The notes: generated by a model from the letters alone, not told the origin. A stretch of DNA of 64,000 bases from Bombus terrestris (GCF_910591885.1 NC_063276.1:3906001-3970000), one strand, 5' to 3'; positions 11,563-21,005 are shown, numbered from the stretch's first letter. Numbers and translations are program-made.

Positions 11563-11773
11563 TATTACTATTAGTATTATCTACTGTCTTTATTTATCAT
11601 ACGAAGGAATTTTTAATACGCGTTCTAATATAACTTGTTATTAACATGGAAGTTTTAGTTACACTTTTTTTTACAAAAATAATAATTTAGCTTACATTTC
11701 TTTTTACAAAAATAATAATTTAAGCAACATTTATTTCCACAAAAATTCCCCAGTAACAGCTGATATTTTCCTA
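11563..11773 (+). repeat. Inverted-duplication flank (partner at 21006-21232)
   Basis: From the MITE edge rightwards, the sequence matches the reverse complement of 21232-21006. Shared blocks are TTAGTATTATCTACT, TTATTTATCATA.GAAGG, TTTTTAATAC, GTTATTAAC, AAGTTTTAGTT, ACAAAAATAATAATTTAAGC and TTCCCCAGT.ACA. This copy also has a tandem duplication of about 37 bp (ACAAAAATAATAATTTA...) that the partner lacks. Confidence 0.85.
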
Positions 11774-11889
11774 AACGAGACACACGAGTTCGATCAGAGT
11801 TCCATCAAAAACGACAATTCGTATCAAACATCTTCGTATATTAGGTAACCTTACCTCGAACTTATATTTTCCACATTTCAACGTATTAA

Positions 11890-12202
11890 CCCTTTGCACT
11901 CCGAATTTTATTTCAATTTCATTATCAGCATCTCCCAATGCTTTTGAGTATTTTATTTGAAATTTATTTCAACCAAAGAATAAGACAATTTGAATAAATA
12001 AAGGAAGGAAGAAATTCGCTTAAATTGTTGTATTTTCTAATTTTTGATTATATGATATATCTCGAAACAATTTCCAAGATGCAATTCTGCTTTTCTCTGG
12101 CACGTTTCGCAAAAAAAAAAAGGTGGACATGAAAGAACGCCGAGCGAGACTCCTCAGATAAAAACTGATGTCGAGTCACACTCGACATAAGAGTGCAAAG
12201 GG
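11890..12202. mobile_element. PiggyBac-type MITE (complete, 313 bp)
   Basis: The ends CCCTTTGCACTC (11890-11901) and GAGTGCAAAGGG (12191-12202) are a perfect 12-bp inverted repeat, and TTAA flanks both sides (11886-11889 and 12203-12206). This is the diagnostic target duplication of the piggyBac superfamily, whose ends usually start CCCT. A 21-bp palindrome, ATGTCGAGT-CAC-ACTCGACAT (12168-12188), lies just inside the right end and is a plausible subterminal transposase site. The interior is AT-rich with no transposase coding, so it is non-autonomous. The 60-codon minus frame inside is chance. Confidence 0.93.
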
Positions 12203-12206
12203 TTAA

Positions 12207-12795
12207 ACGTATTCTGTAACATTCTTCCACGCTTTAATTTCCCATCAGCGTATAAACGTCGGTCTAATAATAAGCGATAAATCGAGCCGCGTATCCGACG
12301 TTCGGTACAGAGTAACAGCAACAGGAATTCCGGTGACTTTCCATTTAAATATTAGCGTGGCCGTGGTCACGACACGCGAATCACGACCGCGAGAATAGTT
12401 CATTATGGACAGCTGTATGGTAGCCGCACCGGAGGCGATCTATTTGCTCCGCGAATACCGGTTTCCTCGCGATATCTTACGACGAGGATAATCGTTTGGG
12501 ATCGCGACCGTGTCCGTACAGATTAACGGAGTGTTCTGCCCCTTCTCTGTCGTTTGCTCGTGTTATTGTTTCATAGCAGGCCTGCAGCCTGGAACAACAG
12601 GCTGGCCAGTTTTATCGCGCGAAATCACCGTGATTTCTGCTTGTTAGAACGAACAAACCGGACCAGGCCTTTGTAATCTAATCGGCATTTTTCCTTTTTT
12701 TCCTTTTTATTTCGAATATGTGGCAGATATAACGGCGTCCCTCTGGCTCGTTAACTCGTTTCCTATGATCTCCAGACTGCGGATTTTTATGCTTT
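12207..12795. promoter_or_regulatory. Unassigned, including a CpG-rich island (about 12290-12640)
   Basis: The island has GTGGTCACGAC, CGCGAATCACGACCGCG and CGCGATATC-type boxes and a near-palindromic GCAGGCCTGCAGCCTG. A 28-codon frame starts at 12403 (MDSCMVAAPEAIYLL...) but has no known relative. It may be a regulatory element; composition only. Confidence 0.3.
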
Positions 12796-12978
12796 TGTCA
12801 CACGCTCAGAAACAGTAACAGGACAGGCTAAACGTCCTGCATGCCACAGCTAAATAAATATTACCAACCAAATATTAACCACTTCTGACATACACCAGAC
12901 GACAACCCCTTCAGAGGGACTAAAACCTCAGTATAAAAACCCTCCCAAATAAGCGCTGGAGGCCAGTCTGTCGTAACA
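12796..12978 (+). mobile_element. Possible solo LTR fragment
   Basis: It begins TGTCACACGC and may end GTAACA, with CTTT immediately outside both ends (12792-12795 and 12979-12982), consistent with a 4-bp target duplication of the gypsy kind. It contains AATAAA (about 12852), a TATAAAAA box (12933) and a CCAGTCTG initiator-like site about 30 bp downstream. An alternative right boundary is near 13068, just before TGGCGTGG, which would resemble a primer-binding site. No retroviral coding sequence is present. The segment abuts the 3' end of the jockey-type relic and might instead belong to it. Confidence 0.35.
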
Positions 12979-13003
12979 CTTTGAACCGTCAGTCTGTTGG
13001 ATC

Positions 13004-13560
13004 TTTTTGTTTTATTTGGTAGACTTTTTACAATCGATTCTCATTGAGAATTATAAGTAAATTATTTTGGCGTGGTACTGTAACTTATTAGATTAGAAGA
13101 GTTTATAGTATGTTTGATCCTAGTTGAATCTAATGCTTAAATCTAAAGTGTATTGTCTTTTTAGTCTGCGGATCTGATCCGTCGTGTCAAATAATTGGGT
13201 AACTAATGGGTGTTAGTGGTTGTTAACTCTTGTATTGTATCTGTTACTGAATTTGGATATTTCTTCTTCAACTGTGGGTATCTTAAGATCGCGATGTATT
13301 GTTTCGTTGGTAACATACCAAGGTGCATCTATTAAGGATCTTAGATTTTTTGATTGGAATCGTTGGAGAATTTCTACGTTGCAATTACTCGCTGTTCCCC
13401 ATAATTGGATGCCATAGGTCGAAACAGGTTTTCATATGACTTTATATAGCATTATTTTACTCTGCATGTTTAAGTTGGAGCGTCTGCCAATGAGCCAGTA
13501 GAATTATTTTAGTTTCCATTTTAGTTGTTTGGACTTACCTACGATGTGCCGTTTCCATGT
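13004..13560 (-). pseudogene. Jockey-type non-LTR retrotransposon relic (3' end of ORF2)
   Basis: Read on the minus strand, a decayed frame gives TWKRHI, then FYWLIGRRS, YGIQLWGTAS, EILQRFQSKNLRSLIDAPWY, IHRDLKIPTVEEEI, HPL and IRRLKR. These are the conserved C-terminal blocks of jockey-clade reverse-transcriptase ORF2. In-frame stops lie at 13504-13506, 13432-13434 and 13213-13215, the frame shifts near 13545, and the probable natural stop is at 13120-13122. Similarity starts abruptly near 13560, so the copy is 5'-truncated as usual for this class. The minus strand then runs to AATAAAACAAAAAGA (about 13018-13004), a likely poly(A) signal and decayed tail. It is a dead copy with no function expected. 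Confidence 0.9.
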
Positions 13561-14133
13561 CCAGAATCATGCCCTCTGTTGCATTTGTATAATAATGTGT
13601 AATTCGTAAAAAGCGATGGAAAATCGAAATTAATAGAAACGTGTATGAACGTGCGCGATTTCGAATCAAGAAATCTGCTTCGCCGTTTAAAAAAATCCGC
13701 GTAATACAAACTATCGTAACGATAAATGGTAAAACGAACGGCACGGCACGTTGTACGGAATAATAAATACCGATAGGATCGGGTCGAAGCGTGGACAAAT
13801 TATGATCGCTGACGATTTGCTGGTTCGACGCTGGTTAACCCGGTGAATTTCAATAGCACGCGCCGCTCGATCGAGCACGAAAAAGACAAACAAGGTGGTA
13901 ATAACGCGGCTCGGCTCCGATAGTTAATGGAACTGTCAACGATATCGCATTATAACTGGAATTGTCACGCGACCACGTTGAAGCCCGGATTTTCAACCCC
14001 CGGGAAATCGATTAGTCGGTTAAATCGCTCGATGGAACTGAAAAATTCGTTTCTTCTCGCGTGACCTACAGTCTGCTCATTTATTTGTCCTTTTAATTCG
14101 TTTCGTTGACCTATTCTCGTTGGATAAATTCCG
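13561..14133. other. Unassigned sequence
   Basis: Moderately CpG-containing. Short minus-strand frames here are not recognised and show no continuity with the retroelement to the left. Confidence 0.5.
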
Positions 14134-14697
14134 ATGAAAAGAGAAGCTAGAGGAGTATGCCTGAAAAAAAGAATTTTCAATTTCTTCTTTCTTTTTCTGT
14201 ATCATTATATATATAAGTATCAAAGAAAGAAAGAGAGAAAGATGGAAGAAATGAAACACATAGGTTTTCGAATTATTAAATTGTTAAATTATTATATAAA
14301 ATTCTTAAAAGAAGAGAAGATGGAAAAGTATGTTCTTCGAGAAAGAACATTTTTAACTTTTCTTTTTTCTTCTTTCTTTTTCTGTATTATTATTATATAT
14401 AAGTATCAAAGAAAGAAAGAGAGAAAGATGGAAGAAATGAAACACATAGGGTTTCGAATAATTTTGTTAAATTATTATATAGAATCCTTAAGAGGAAACA
14501 AGATAGAAAAGTATGTTCTCCAAGAAAGAACATTTTTAACTTGCTTTTTTTTCATGAGAACGTTGTACAATGATTTAGAAGAACTAGAGAAGCTATTTGT
14601 TTTTCTTTTTTTCAATTTTCCACTGCGTGGAATGAGAAATATCTTTAAACAATTTGACGAAAGAATTCGAAGCTATTTGTTTAATTTTCTCCGGTGA
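14134..14697 (+). repeat. 186-bp tandem duplication carrying a 187-codon open frame
   Basis: Two copies, roughly 14184-14369 and 14370-14560, share CTTCTTTCTTTTTCTGTAT, AAGTATCAAAGAAAGAAAGA, GGAAGAAATGAAACACATAG and a GTATGTTCTtC.GAAAGAAC block. The AAGTAT anchor is offset by 186 bp (62 codons). A + frame from 14134 to 14697 stays open through both copies and repeats KERKMEEMKHIGFRI, and the main indel between copies is 3 bp. However, one further 1-bp offset in the upstream C/T tract puts that part in different frames in the two copies, and composition is extremely A/T- and purine-biased. I favour a purine-rich non-coding duplication. Confidence 0.75.
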
Positions 14698-15060
14698 AAC
14701 GGATGGTATATGCGAGACGCGTTAGCCTGTAGGTGGAAATAGACTGTAGGTGACGAGATTAAAGAAATTAGACGATGACAGGATAGATATATTATGGTTA
14801 AGTGATTGTATTAATGCAGCAGGTTAAACGATTCCGGGCAAGGTGGGCGAGGATGAAGTTAACGTCCAAGTGCGGGAGTCAGAACGCCTACGAGCGACTG
14901 AATTCGGAATTCGAAGGTTATACCAACTTAGAATTTCCCTGGGACGTCATATGGACGTCAGAATACTTACAACTTCTGTCGAATTGAAAATTCAGTTCCG
15001 TATAAAGCTATTTTAGATTTTTAAAGAACAAGATACTAACTCGAAGAATTATCTTGGAAA
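14698..15060. other. Unassigned sequence
   Basis: Nothing recognised. Confidence 0.5.
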
Positions 15061-15062
15061 TA

Positions 15063-15276
15063 TTAGGTTGTAGGAAAAGTTTCTTTCGTTTTATAAGGAA
15101 ATAATGGATGCGCAACATCTTCCGTTTTATATTATTTCATCGAATTAAGTATGATCCATTTTGTTCTATCAAAATAAAGATCACAACGTTCGACAGATTA
15201 GGTTTCATGTTTGTATAAAGATGCACTGTTGTAAAAGGTGTGTCTGTAAAAGAAAGACACTTTCCGGACGACCTAA
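15063..15276 (+). mobile_element. Mariner-derived MITE, copy 4 (complete, subfamily B)
   Basis: A 214-bp element flanked by TA (15061-15062 and 15277-15278). The left end TTAGGTTGTAGGAAAAGT carries CC to AG substitutions; the right end is CTTTCCGGACGACCTAA. The interior has ACGTTCGACAGATTAGGTTT and TTGTATAAAGATGCA, shared with the 50.0-kb copy and, inverted, with the 20.8- and 33.3-kb copies. This interior is absent from subfamily A (5.1, 11.4 and 21.2 kb). Confidence 0.92.
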
Positions 15277-15278
15277 TA

Positions 15279-15524
15279 GGTTGCAAGACGTTAATAATTC
15301 TCAAATAATTGCAAGTTTATTCGATAAAAATAATTGAAAACCCGTATACTGTATCGTTTCGATATGAAACGATAAAAGATTCAAATTATTAGATGCTTTG
15401 GAGAATGTTTGAAAAATGAATTCGATTAAAGGTTTGTAAATCAATCGAGTCGTTTACAGTGACCAATTAAGAATTAATTTCTCACGAACGTTATCTTGCA
15501 ACGTTGTCGAGTTCGAAAAAAGAA
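15279..15524. other. Unassigned AT-rich sequence
   Basis: Short spacer; nothing recognised. Confidence 0.5.
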
Positions 15525-16150
15525 TATCGTCCCCTCTTTGTATCACTTTTAAGGCATCGGAATTTTATTTTAAGTATCTCGAGGCAAACTCCCAAAATCA
15601 AGCCTCACCAAGAGGCACTTGAATCAATTACAAAGGCAATATGTGATCAAACTTCCTTCAAACTCGAAAAACCTCTTCAAACTTGCGAAAACCTTTGTTT
15701 TCGCCTCTTTGCTTCGACTTCGATGCTTGGCAATTTGCTCGTCGAATACCTTAAAATGTACGTTATAAGGAAATTTGTAGGATCAAGCCACACCGCGAAG
15801 CACCTAAATTAATTACGAGTCAAATACATAGTCACACTTCCCTCGAGCTCCTTCTAAAACCTCTCCAAACTTAGTGAAGCCGTTTTCACCTCTTTGCTTC
15901 AGTTTCAATGCTTCGGAATTTCCCATCGAATACTTTAGGATATACGCCATAATCGAATTCGCGGAATCGACCCTCGTAGAGAAGCACGTGAATCAATTAA
16001 ATCAAACCCGGTACATGATCACACTTGCTGCAAACTCCCGTTGGCAAGCGTCTATCCTGAAACATCTTCAAACTTCATCTACCAACTTCCAAAAAACAAG
16101 ATCTCCGTTTCGCTTCTCCTCTCGAATGCCCTGGAATTTCATATTTCGCC
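15525..16150. repeat. Degenerate tandem array, unit about 175-185 bp, about 3.5 copies
   Basis: Repeated order: CCTCTTTG.TTC, GGAATTT..., TCGAATAC.TTA, AAGCACcTgAATcAATTA, CAAACT.C, AAACCTCTtCAAACTT. The CCTCTTTG anchors start near 15532, 15704 and 15889, with a fourth diverged start near 16108. Overlapping frames on the + strand are open but the repeats are out of phase with each other, so it is treated as non-coding. Confidence 0.85.
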
Positions 16151-16214
16151 GGTGTGTTCGCCTTCTAGACGATCACCTTCGCTCAATACCCGGTGTCCAA
16201 TAAAGCGACTCCAC

Positions 16215-16239
16215 ACGTACGTACGTACGTACGTACGTA
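16215..16239. repeat. (ACGT)n self-complementary microsatellite
   Basis: Six tandem ACGT units. The array is its own reverse complement, so it can extrude as a hairpin, and it is read as the same peptide pattern on both strands. Confidence 0.95.
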
Positions 16240-16501
16240 TCCTGCACTCTTTCTCGCACACGCTCGCACCCATACGCGTTCGATATACTCTATCCAACAC
16301 ACCCAACGTGGCCACACACAAACACACGCATACTAGGAGAAGATTGAGAGAGCAGCGGAGGCCACACGTAGCACAAGTATCCCGCCACCCCCAGGGGATG
16401 ACCAGTAGCCTCGAGCCGTTTTCGCCGTCTTTTGGCCGGCAGGGTTTCGCGTTCGTGCGCACCCACACACGTCCACCGCCCTACGAAGAGATGGTTAGGG
16501 G

Positions 16502-16541
16502 TTGCTGCTACTGCTACTGCTGCTGCTGCTGCTGCTGCTGG
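16502..16541. repeat. (CTG)n microsatellite with CTA interruptions
   Basis: About thirteen triplets, mostly CTG, with two CTA variants at the 5' side. It encodes Cys or Ala/Leu runs depending on frame. Confidence 0.95.
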
Positions 16542-16630
16542 TGTGTCCAGTCCACTCCAGTGGAGCCCAGGGCAGTTCGATCAATAGAGGCTAGAGGCTA
16601 CTACACGTTTCTAGGAGGTGGACACCCTTG

Positions 16631-16690
16631 CTCTCGCTCTCTCTCTCTCTCTTCTTCTCTTTGCTTCTCTGTCTTTCTCTGTCTCTGTCT
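16631..16690. repeat. (CT)n / CTTCT simple repeat
   Basis: An interrupted C/T dinucleotide tract. Confidence 0.9.
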
Positions 16691-16869
16691 TGTACGCCAT
16701 CCCCGCGTGTGCACCACGATGTGAAACGTCTAGGTGGAGAGCCACCTTCTGTTCGATTCCCGGACCAACGTGTGTCCTGCGCCTCTTTCTGCCGGGATTA
16801 ATCGCGCGAGAGACCGCGATCCGGGTCATACGATCGGGCCATGTGTATCGGGGCTTTTTATATGTACAG

Positions 16870-17324
16870 CCTCGTTCGTAGGTATTAAGATGGTCGCGAA
16901 GCGTCAAAGGAACTTGCAAGATCATTAGGAAATTATTGAAATCTTTGACAACTGTTATGTTATTTGAAACGTTGGATTTGTAATTGGATACAGTAGTCAC
17001 TTGTGTTACAAGAAGTGTGGTAAAGATACTGTGACTTTATGAGGGGAAATTAATTTGGCATGAGCAACGAATAAGCGTAGTGTACATATGGTTCGAGGTA
17101 CAATAGTTGGCTGTTATCGATGTAATAGAAATGTCTGGTGGAGAAGCTAGTAACGTCATATAAAACTCACGTGTACAAATATCAATTTTAAAGTTTCTTT
17201 TATATGTGAAATCTCAGAAGTTTCATATAATAAAACTAATTCCCCTTTTCATGTTCATGTTATTATAGTATTTCTTGTTATTTGTCTGCATGTATGCTAC
17301 GAGTGATTTTACTCGATGAAGAAC
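16870..17324. other. Unassigned AT-rich sequence
   Basis: Nothing recognised. Confidence 0.5.
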
Positions 17325-17680
17325 AATCTCACAGTACGTATCTCATCCTGTCAAACAATGACAGAAAGCTTCCAGCCTTCCAAAATCATTCGGACCACTG
17401 ATGCGACCCCAAAATCCGAGAACTCCCAGGAAACAGTCAGATGAAAGGAAATTAGGTGTCGATCGAGGACAACCTCGCAGCGTCTCACCCCGTCGAACAA
17501 TGACGAAACGCCTTCAGACCTTCAAAATCATTCGAACTACCGTTGCAACCCCTGAGACTCTTCGCAAGACAAAAATCTGAAAACTCTGGAGAAGCAGCCA
17601 GACGACGATTAAAACGAAACTGGATCTCGACCGAGGAAAACCTGGCGATGTCTTATCCCAGCAAATGCGCTATCTCTAGC
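17325..17680. repeat. Degenerate tandem repeat, unit about 142 bp, about 2.4 copies
   Basis: Shared order: GAGGA.AACCTCGCAG, GTCTCA.CC.GTC, AACAATGAC (17354 and 17496), CTTC.G.CCTTC, AAAATCATTCG, a CAACCCC or CGACCCC stretch, and CAG.CAGA. A third partial copy starts with GAGGAAAACCTGGCGATGTC near 17632. It lies immediately upstream of the promoter-like segment. Confidence 0.8.
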
Positions 17681-17729
17681 ATACTCTTGCCAAACCCTAC
17701 TCTCAGCATCTTGGAAAGGTGGATGCTGG

Positions 17730-18269
17730 TGGTGAGTCAAGGTCGTCGCCCTTGGTTCCGATCGAAAATTACGAGTGGCTGCAGGTTCGCGAAATCCTCT
17801 CTCCTCGTTCCTCCGGGCGATTTCCATTTCTCTTTCTCGCCGGCTCTTGATCCAATTATCTCGTGTCCCTTGTCGGGATCAGTGTGCTACGCCATTGGTC
17901 TGCGTGGTCCGAACCGGCGGGCCGTTTGTTTTGTAAGTCTAATCGCAGAACGGCTCTCCGGTGGTCCTCTCTCTCTCCTCCCCCTGTCCCTTCACCCCGT
18001 CTGCCACCCCTCTCTTCGTTCCCCTTCTTCACCCTTTTCTTTCGTCCCCTCGGCAGAACGTCGCTCCGGCGCGGCCGCCATTTTATTTTTAGAAAACGAC
18101 CAGCAAGCGCGCACTTTCGTTCGTTCGTTCTCCCGACGCAACGCCGGCTCTCAGCTCTTTCTATCTTTTTCTTCGTCTTTCTTTTTCTCTTCTCCCCTTC
18201 TCTCTCTCTCTCTCTTTCTCTTTTTCTTTCTTTCTTTGGTCGCGTTGCCGCGCCGCGTATGGTGGCGCC
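17730..18269 (+). promoter_or_regulatory. Promoter-like CpG/pyrimidine-rich region
   Basis: GC- and CpG-rich. An inverted CCAAT box (CCATTGG, 17892-17898) lies about 180 bp upstream of GCCGCCATTTT (18074-18084), a YY1/Pho-type site often found at transcription start regions. A long C/T tract (about 18150-18238) and a GC block (TTGCCGCGCCGCG) follow, directly before two ATGs at 18259 and 18270. This arrangement is typical of a TATA-less promoter with 5' UTR. Transcription itself is not shown by sequence alone. Confidence 0.45.
18150..18238. repeat. C/T-rich tract with (CT)n
   Basis: A nearly pure pyrimidine stretch with a TCTCTCTC core at about 18200-18217. It generates the Ser/Leu/Phe-rich and Arg/Glu/Lys-rich frames on the two strands. 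Confidence 0.9.
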
Positions 18270-18398
18270 ATGGCCAACAGCGCTCCTGACAGCCATGAGG
18301 CTGGAAGAAAAAGAACGGACCTCGATAGGAAGAACGGACGCGTACTGTACCGCTGGTGTGAGTACCTGGAACATGACGATGATCCGGAAAAACCAAGG
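18270..18398 (+). CDS. Candidate first coding exon, 43 codons, unknown protein
   Basis: ATG at 18270 in a strong context (GCGCCATGG) opens a hydrophilic frame: MANSAPDSHE, then AGRKRTDLDR, KNGRVLYRWC, EYLEHDDDPE, KPR. It ends in phase 0 at AAGG|GTAATT (donor at 18399). It looks like a soluble, charged N-terminus; I do not recognise the family and claim no function. A second possible donor with a better consensus (GGT|GTGAGT) follows base 18357; if used, the exon ends after 29 codons plus one base. An upstream ATG at 18259 in another frame gives a frame rich in Thr and Met that stops at 18402. Promoter-like features lie just upstream. It could also be a non-coding first exon or chance. Confidence 0.35.
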
Positions 18399-20808
18399 GT
18401 AATTCCAATTTTTTCGAGCGGCTCGGGGTGGTTTTTAAGGATCGTCGCGAGATCGTCGATTAACACGTTGGTCGCGGACGTGGTGGATCGGAGCTTTTGG
18501 GTCATCGTAGCAGGCAAAAGAAAGTTAAAGTGTGCAGCGTACTCGCTGTAATTTTTAGTAGCCGAAAGATCTCTTCCTTACTACGTAGGCTTTGTTTCTT
18601 TCTTCTTTGTTTCTTTCTTTAGTCGATTTTGCCTGGTTTTTACGGGTCAACGCGTGATCGTCACTTAACGCGTCCCTTGTGTGCACCTACTTACAGGTTG
18701 AGTCTCGGTCGTTGAGTTAGGCTGGCAGACGAAAGAAAGTTAAGATGTAAATATGCCAAGTGGAGCACTCGTCAGAATCTTTAGCGGACGAAACAAAATT
18801 ACTATGTAGGTTCCATCTCTTTGCTCCTCTTCACAGAGAATGCACAAACATTCTAACGATAGGTCTCATGTTTAATACATTCATAGCGTGTGTCGCAGAG
18901 TTTGCAAATATACGTTTCTCGTACGTTCGTACGTCGTAAGAGCGTGGATGCGGGAAAACAATAGAAAACGGGGAAATCTGTAAGGAAACTTTCCGTCTGC
19001 CTGTATTTGATGCGATCCTTCGCTAATTACGAAGCTCAAATTTTCCTCCGCATGCGTCTCGTAATTAGGGAAACAGTACGTCGAAGGAAAATAAAACAAA
19101 GCTATGGAAATTTACAAATGTTCGCTGTGTGCGTCTCGGAATCGCCAAAAATATTTCCGCAATACGCACACGACAGACGTTCGTATTAAAAATCAGCTGA
19201 ATCGAAAATCATCGAGACACCGTAGATTAAAACTTAGAAAAAAATGCGATCTCCGTCGAATTCGATCGATAATTTTCCTTAACCATTGGATGGAAGCAGA
19301 GGATGAAACAGGGTTAGGTTTGTTTAACGCTGGTCTCCAGTGTTGGGGAAGGTATTGATCTCCGGTTTCGAGTGGATAACGCGAACGCTGTGACTGACAT
19401 CCGCTGGAGCTTGAGGAAACTTGCGGAGGAAGTTCGGGAGAGTCCTGTTTCCTCGTTGGTTGTTTCTTCGGGGTGGTTGAAATTGTCCTGGCACTCGCAG
19501 CACGGACCAATGAACCGATTAAGAACAGTTTGTTGGCGGACGAGGGTCAGTTCGATAAGATCGGTCAGAGTATTCGCATAAATGTTGATAAATATCACAC
19601 GCAAACGTATGGTTTAAGTTTCGATACGTAGTCGTGCGACGATTTATCTAAAATTGTTAGAAGCTATTCGTAAAACTATTGATAAATCTGATCCTGTTTC
19701 TGAACAGGCTAAATATCAAAGTCATCGATCTGCGATATAATCGGCAGAAACTTATGGGCAGATGTTTGTAATTGTTGAATAACTTGGGAATAACGTTGTT
19801 ATATGACGATATATATTATAATATCCAAACTGTAAATAGAAATTAGAATTTTTCACCGATGCATTTCAGGACAGCGGCAAGAAGTGCAAATATTTCCTTT
19901 TCGAAAAGTGTCTTTTCGCTGGAGAAGTGGATCGAATTAAAAATTAAAAAACACCCGAAGGTTTCAATCTCCTAATTCGTCCTTTCCTAACGCACGTCAA
20001 AACCTCGAAAAGGGATCGAAATATCTTTCGATGGTGGCAGTGCAGTGTTCTAAAAAAATGTTCGAAGATTTCGTTTCGATTTCTTACCGACACGAGTACC
20101 TTTACTTTCGAATTCTCCATTGACTGTCACAGACATCTTCCAAAGCCAAATTCCATCGTACCATCGCGATTTCGATTTCTCCATTGAGCTGCGATTCCAC
20201 ACTTCTGCGGAAACCAACGCGAGACAGTAAACTTAAAAGACGCGGAGAGTTAGCCCTGTCAGTGGCGCCTCTACCACGCCACTTGGAAAGCACCGTATCG
20301 TTGCAAGCAGTGGGAACAGCGCGAATATTATCGTGACTCACTGTACACCCCGCCCAGAGATAAAAGCCACCCCCTGACTAAGGGCGGCTACTTGGGAAAC
20401 GGACAAAGGCCGGAGAACGCTCGTTGCCGCTGTCACTAAAGCGAATTTCCTAAGATCGACCCGTGACCAATGGCACTAATAACCGGCAGATAACGCCAAA
20501 CTGAGAAAAATATCGAGCAAATACGATTCGATTTCCATCGAATCTCCATTTCCACCGTTTGCTTTTAGACCAACTTCTCCGTCAAATTGATTTATTTTCC
20601 TAGTTCGATCGCAGGAAAATCTGGCACGGTTGGTCGTAAGTCTAAAATGATCGATTCTTCTTGACTACAGTTTGCTTCAAAGTATGGAGTACCTTCGCTT
20701 TTAGACGGTACATTTTTCCAAAGAATGTTGTAATTACGACAGAACTGCGTTTAGATAAACCTGTGATTAAGTGACAGATGATTAATTCGTATAACCAGGA
20801 CTTTGGTG
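18399..20808. other. Unassigned; intron if the 18270 exon is real
   Basis: Mostly AT-rich. A GC-richer block at about 19300-19580 holds a candidate exon (listed separately). At about 20230-20420 a second GC-richer patch has GTGGCGCCTCTACCACGCCAC, an imperfect inverted repeat around a GGCGCC core. The sequence after the 18.3-kb exon contains near-repeats (GAAAGTTAAaaTGTgcA near 18520 and 18736; CTACGTAGG.TT near 18580 and 18802). Confidence 0.4.
19322..19581 (+). CDS. Low-confidence candidate exon
   Basis: A + frame without stops running into a stop at 19581. Its central part (DLRFRVDNANAVTDIRW, LRKLAEEVRESPVSSLVV) has ordinary protein-like composition. A CTCCAG acceptor-like site at about 19333-19338 would give an exon start but has a poor pyrimidine tract. 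Minus-strand frames are also open across the block, which weakens the case. No family is recognised, and no donor has been tied to it with confidence. If genuine it might be a downstream exon of the 18270 gene. Confidence 0.12.
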
Positions 20809-21003
20809 TTAGGTTGTGTCGATAAGTGTCTTTCTTTCGCAAACGTGCTTTTTACAACAGTACAGCTTCATAGAAACGTGAAACCAAGTGTGTAAAATGT
20901 CGTGGTGTTTATCTCAATAGAACAAAATGGATCGTATGTAATTCGATAAAATAATATAAAACAAAAGAAGGTTGTGCGTCTATTATTTCCTCATAAAACG
21001 AAA
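20809..21003 (-). mobile_element. Mariner-derived MITE, copy 5 (subfamily B, right end lost)
   Basis: It begins TTAGGTTGTGTCGATAAGTG, followed by TCTTTCTTTCGCAAACGTGC, CTTCATAGAAACGTGAAACC and GAACAAAATGGATCGTATGT, inverted relative to the 15.1- and 50.0-kb copies. It ends at TTTCCTCATAAAACGAAA without the terminal CTTTTCGGACAACCTAA. The break point coincides with the edge of the inverted duplication shared with 11.5 kb, suggesting rearrangement at this position. Confidence 0.85.
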
Positions 21004-21005
21004 TT

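Larger units (their letters stand above)
16240..16869. other. GC-rich, simple-repeat-rich region, possible promoter or UTR
   Basis: A CA-rich stretch (16255-16335), a GC-rich block with CCGCCACCCCCAGGGG (about 16381-16396), then CTG and CT microsatellites. It is open in several frames on both strands because of repeat composition. CCCAGTCCACTCCAGTGGA-type inverted motifs occur near 16550. A transcribed 5' region is possible but unsupported. Confidence 0.3.

Noticed and set aside
16041..16724. 227-codon open frame (+)
   Set aside because: It spans a degenerate tandem repeat and ACGT, CA, CTG and CT microsatellites (poly-Cys and poly-Ser runs); no domain.
17543..18289. 248-codon open frame (+)
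   Set aside because: Longest frame in the window, but it begins in a tandem repeat, crosses the C/T tract, and is overlapped by open frames on the opposite strand. Ser/Leu/Phe-rich composition follows the pyrimidine tract.
20245..20285. CTCF-like GGCGCC motif with inverted repeat
   Set aside because: Core spacing does not fit the insect CTCF consensus well; kept only as a note in the unassigned stretch.
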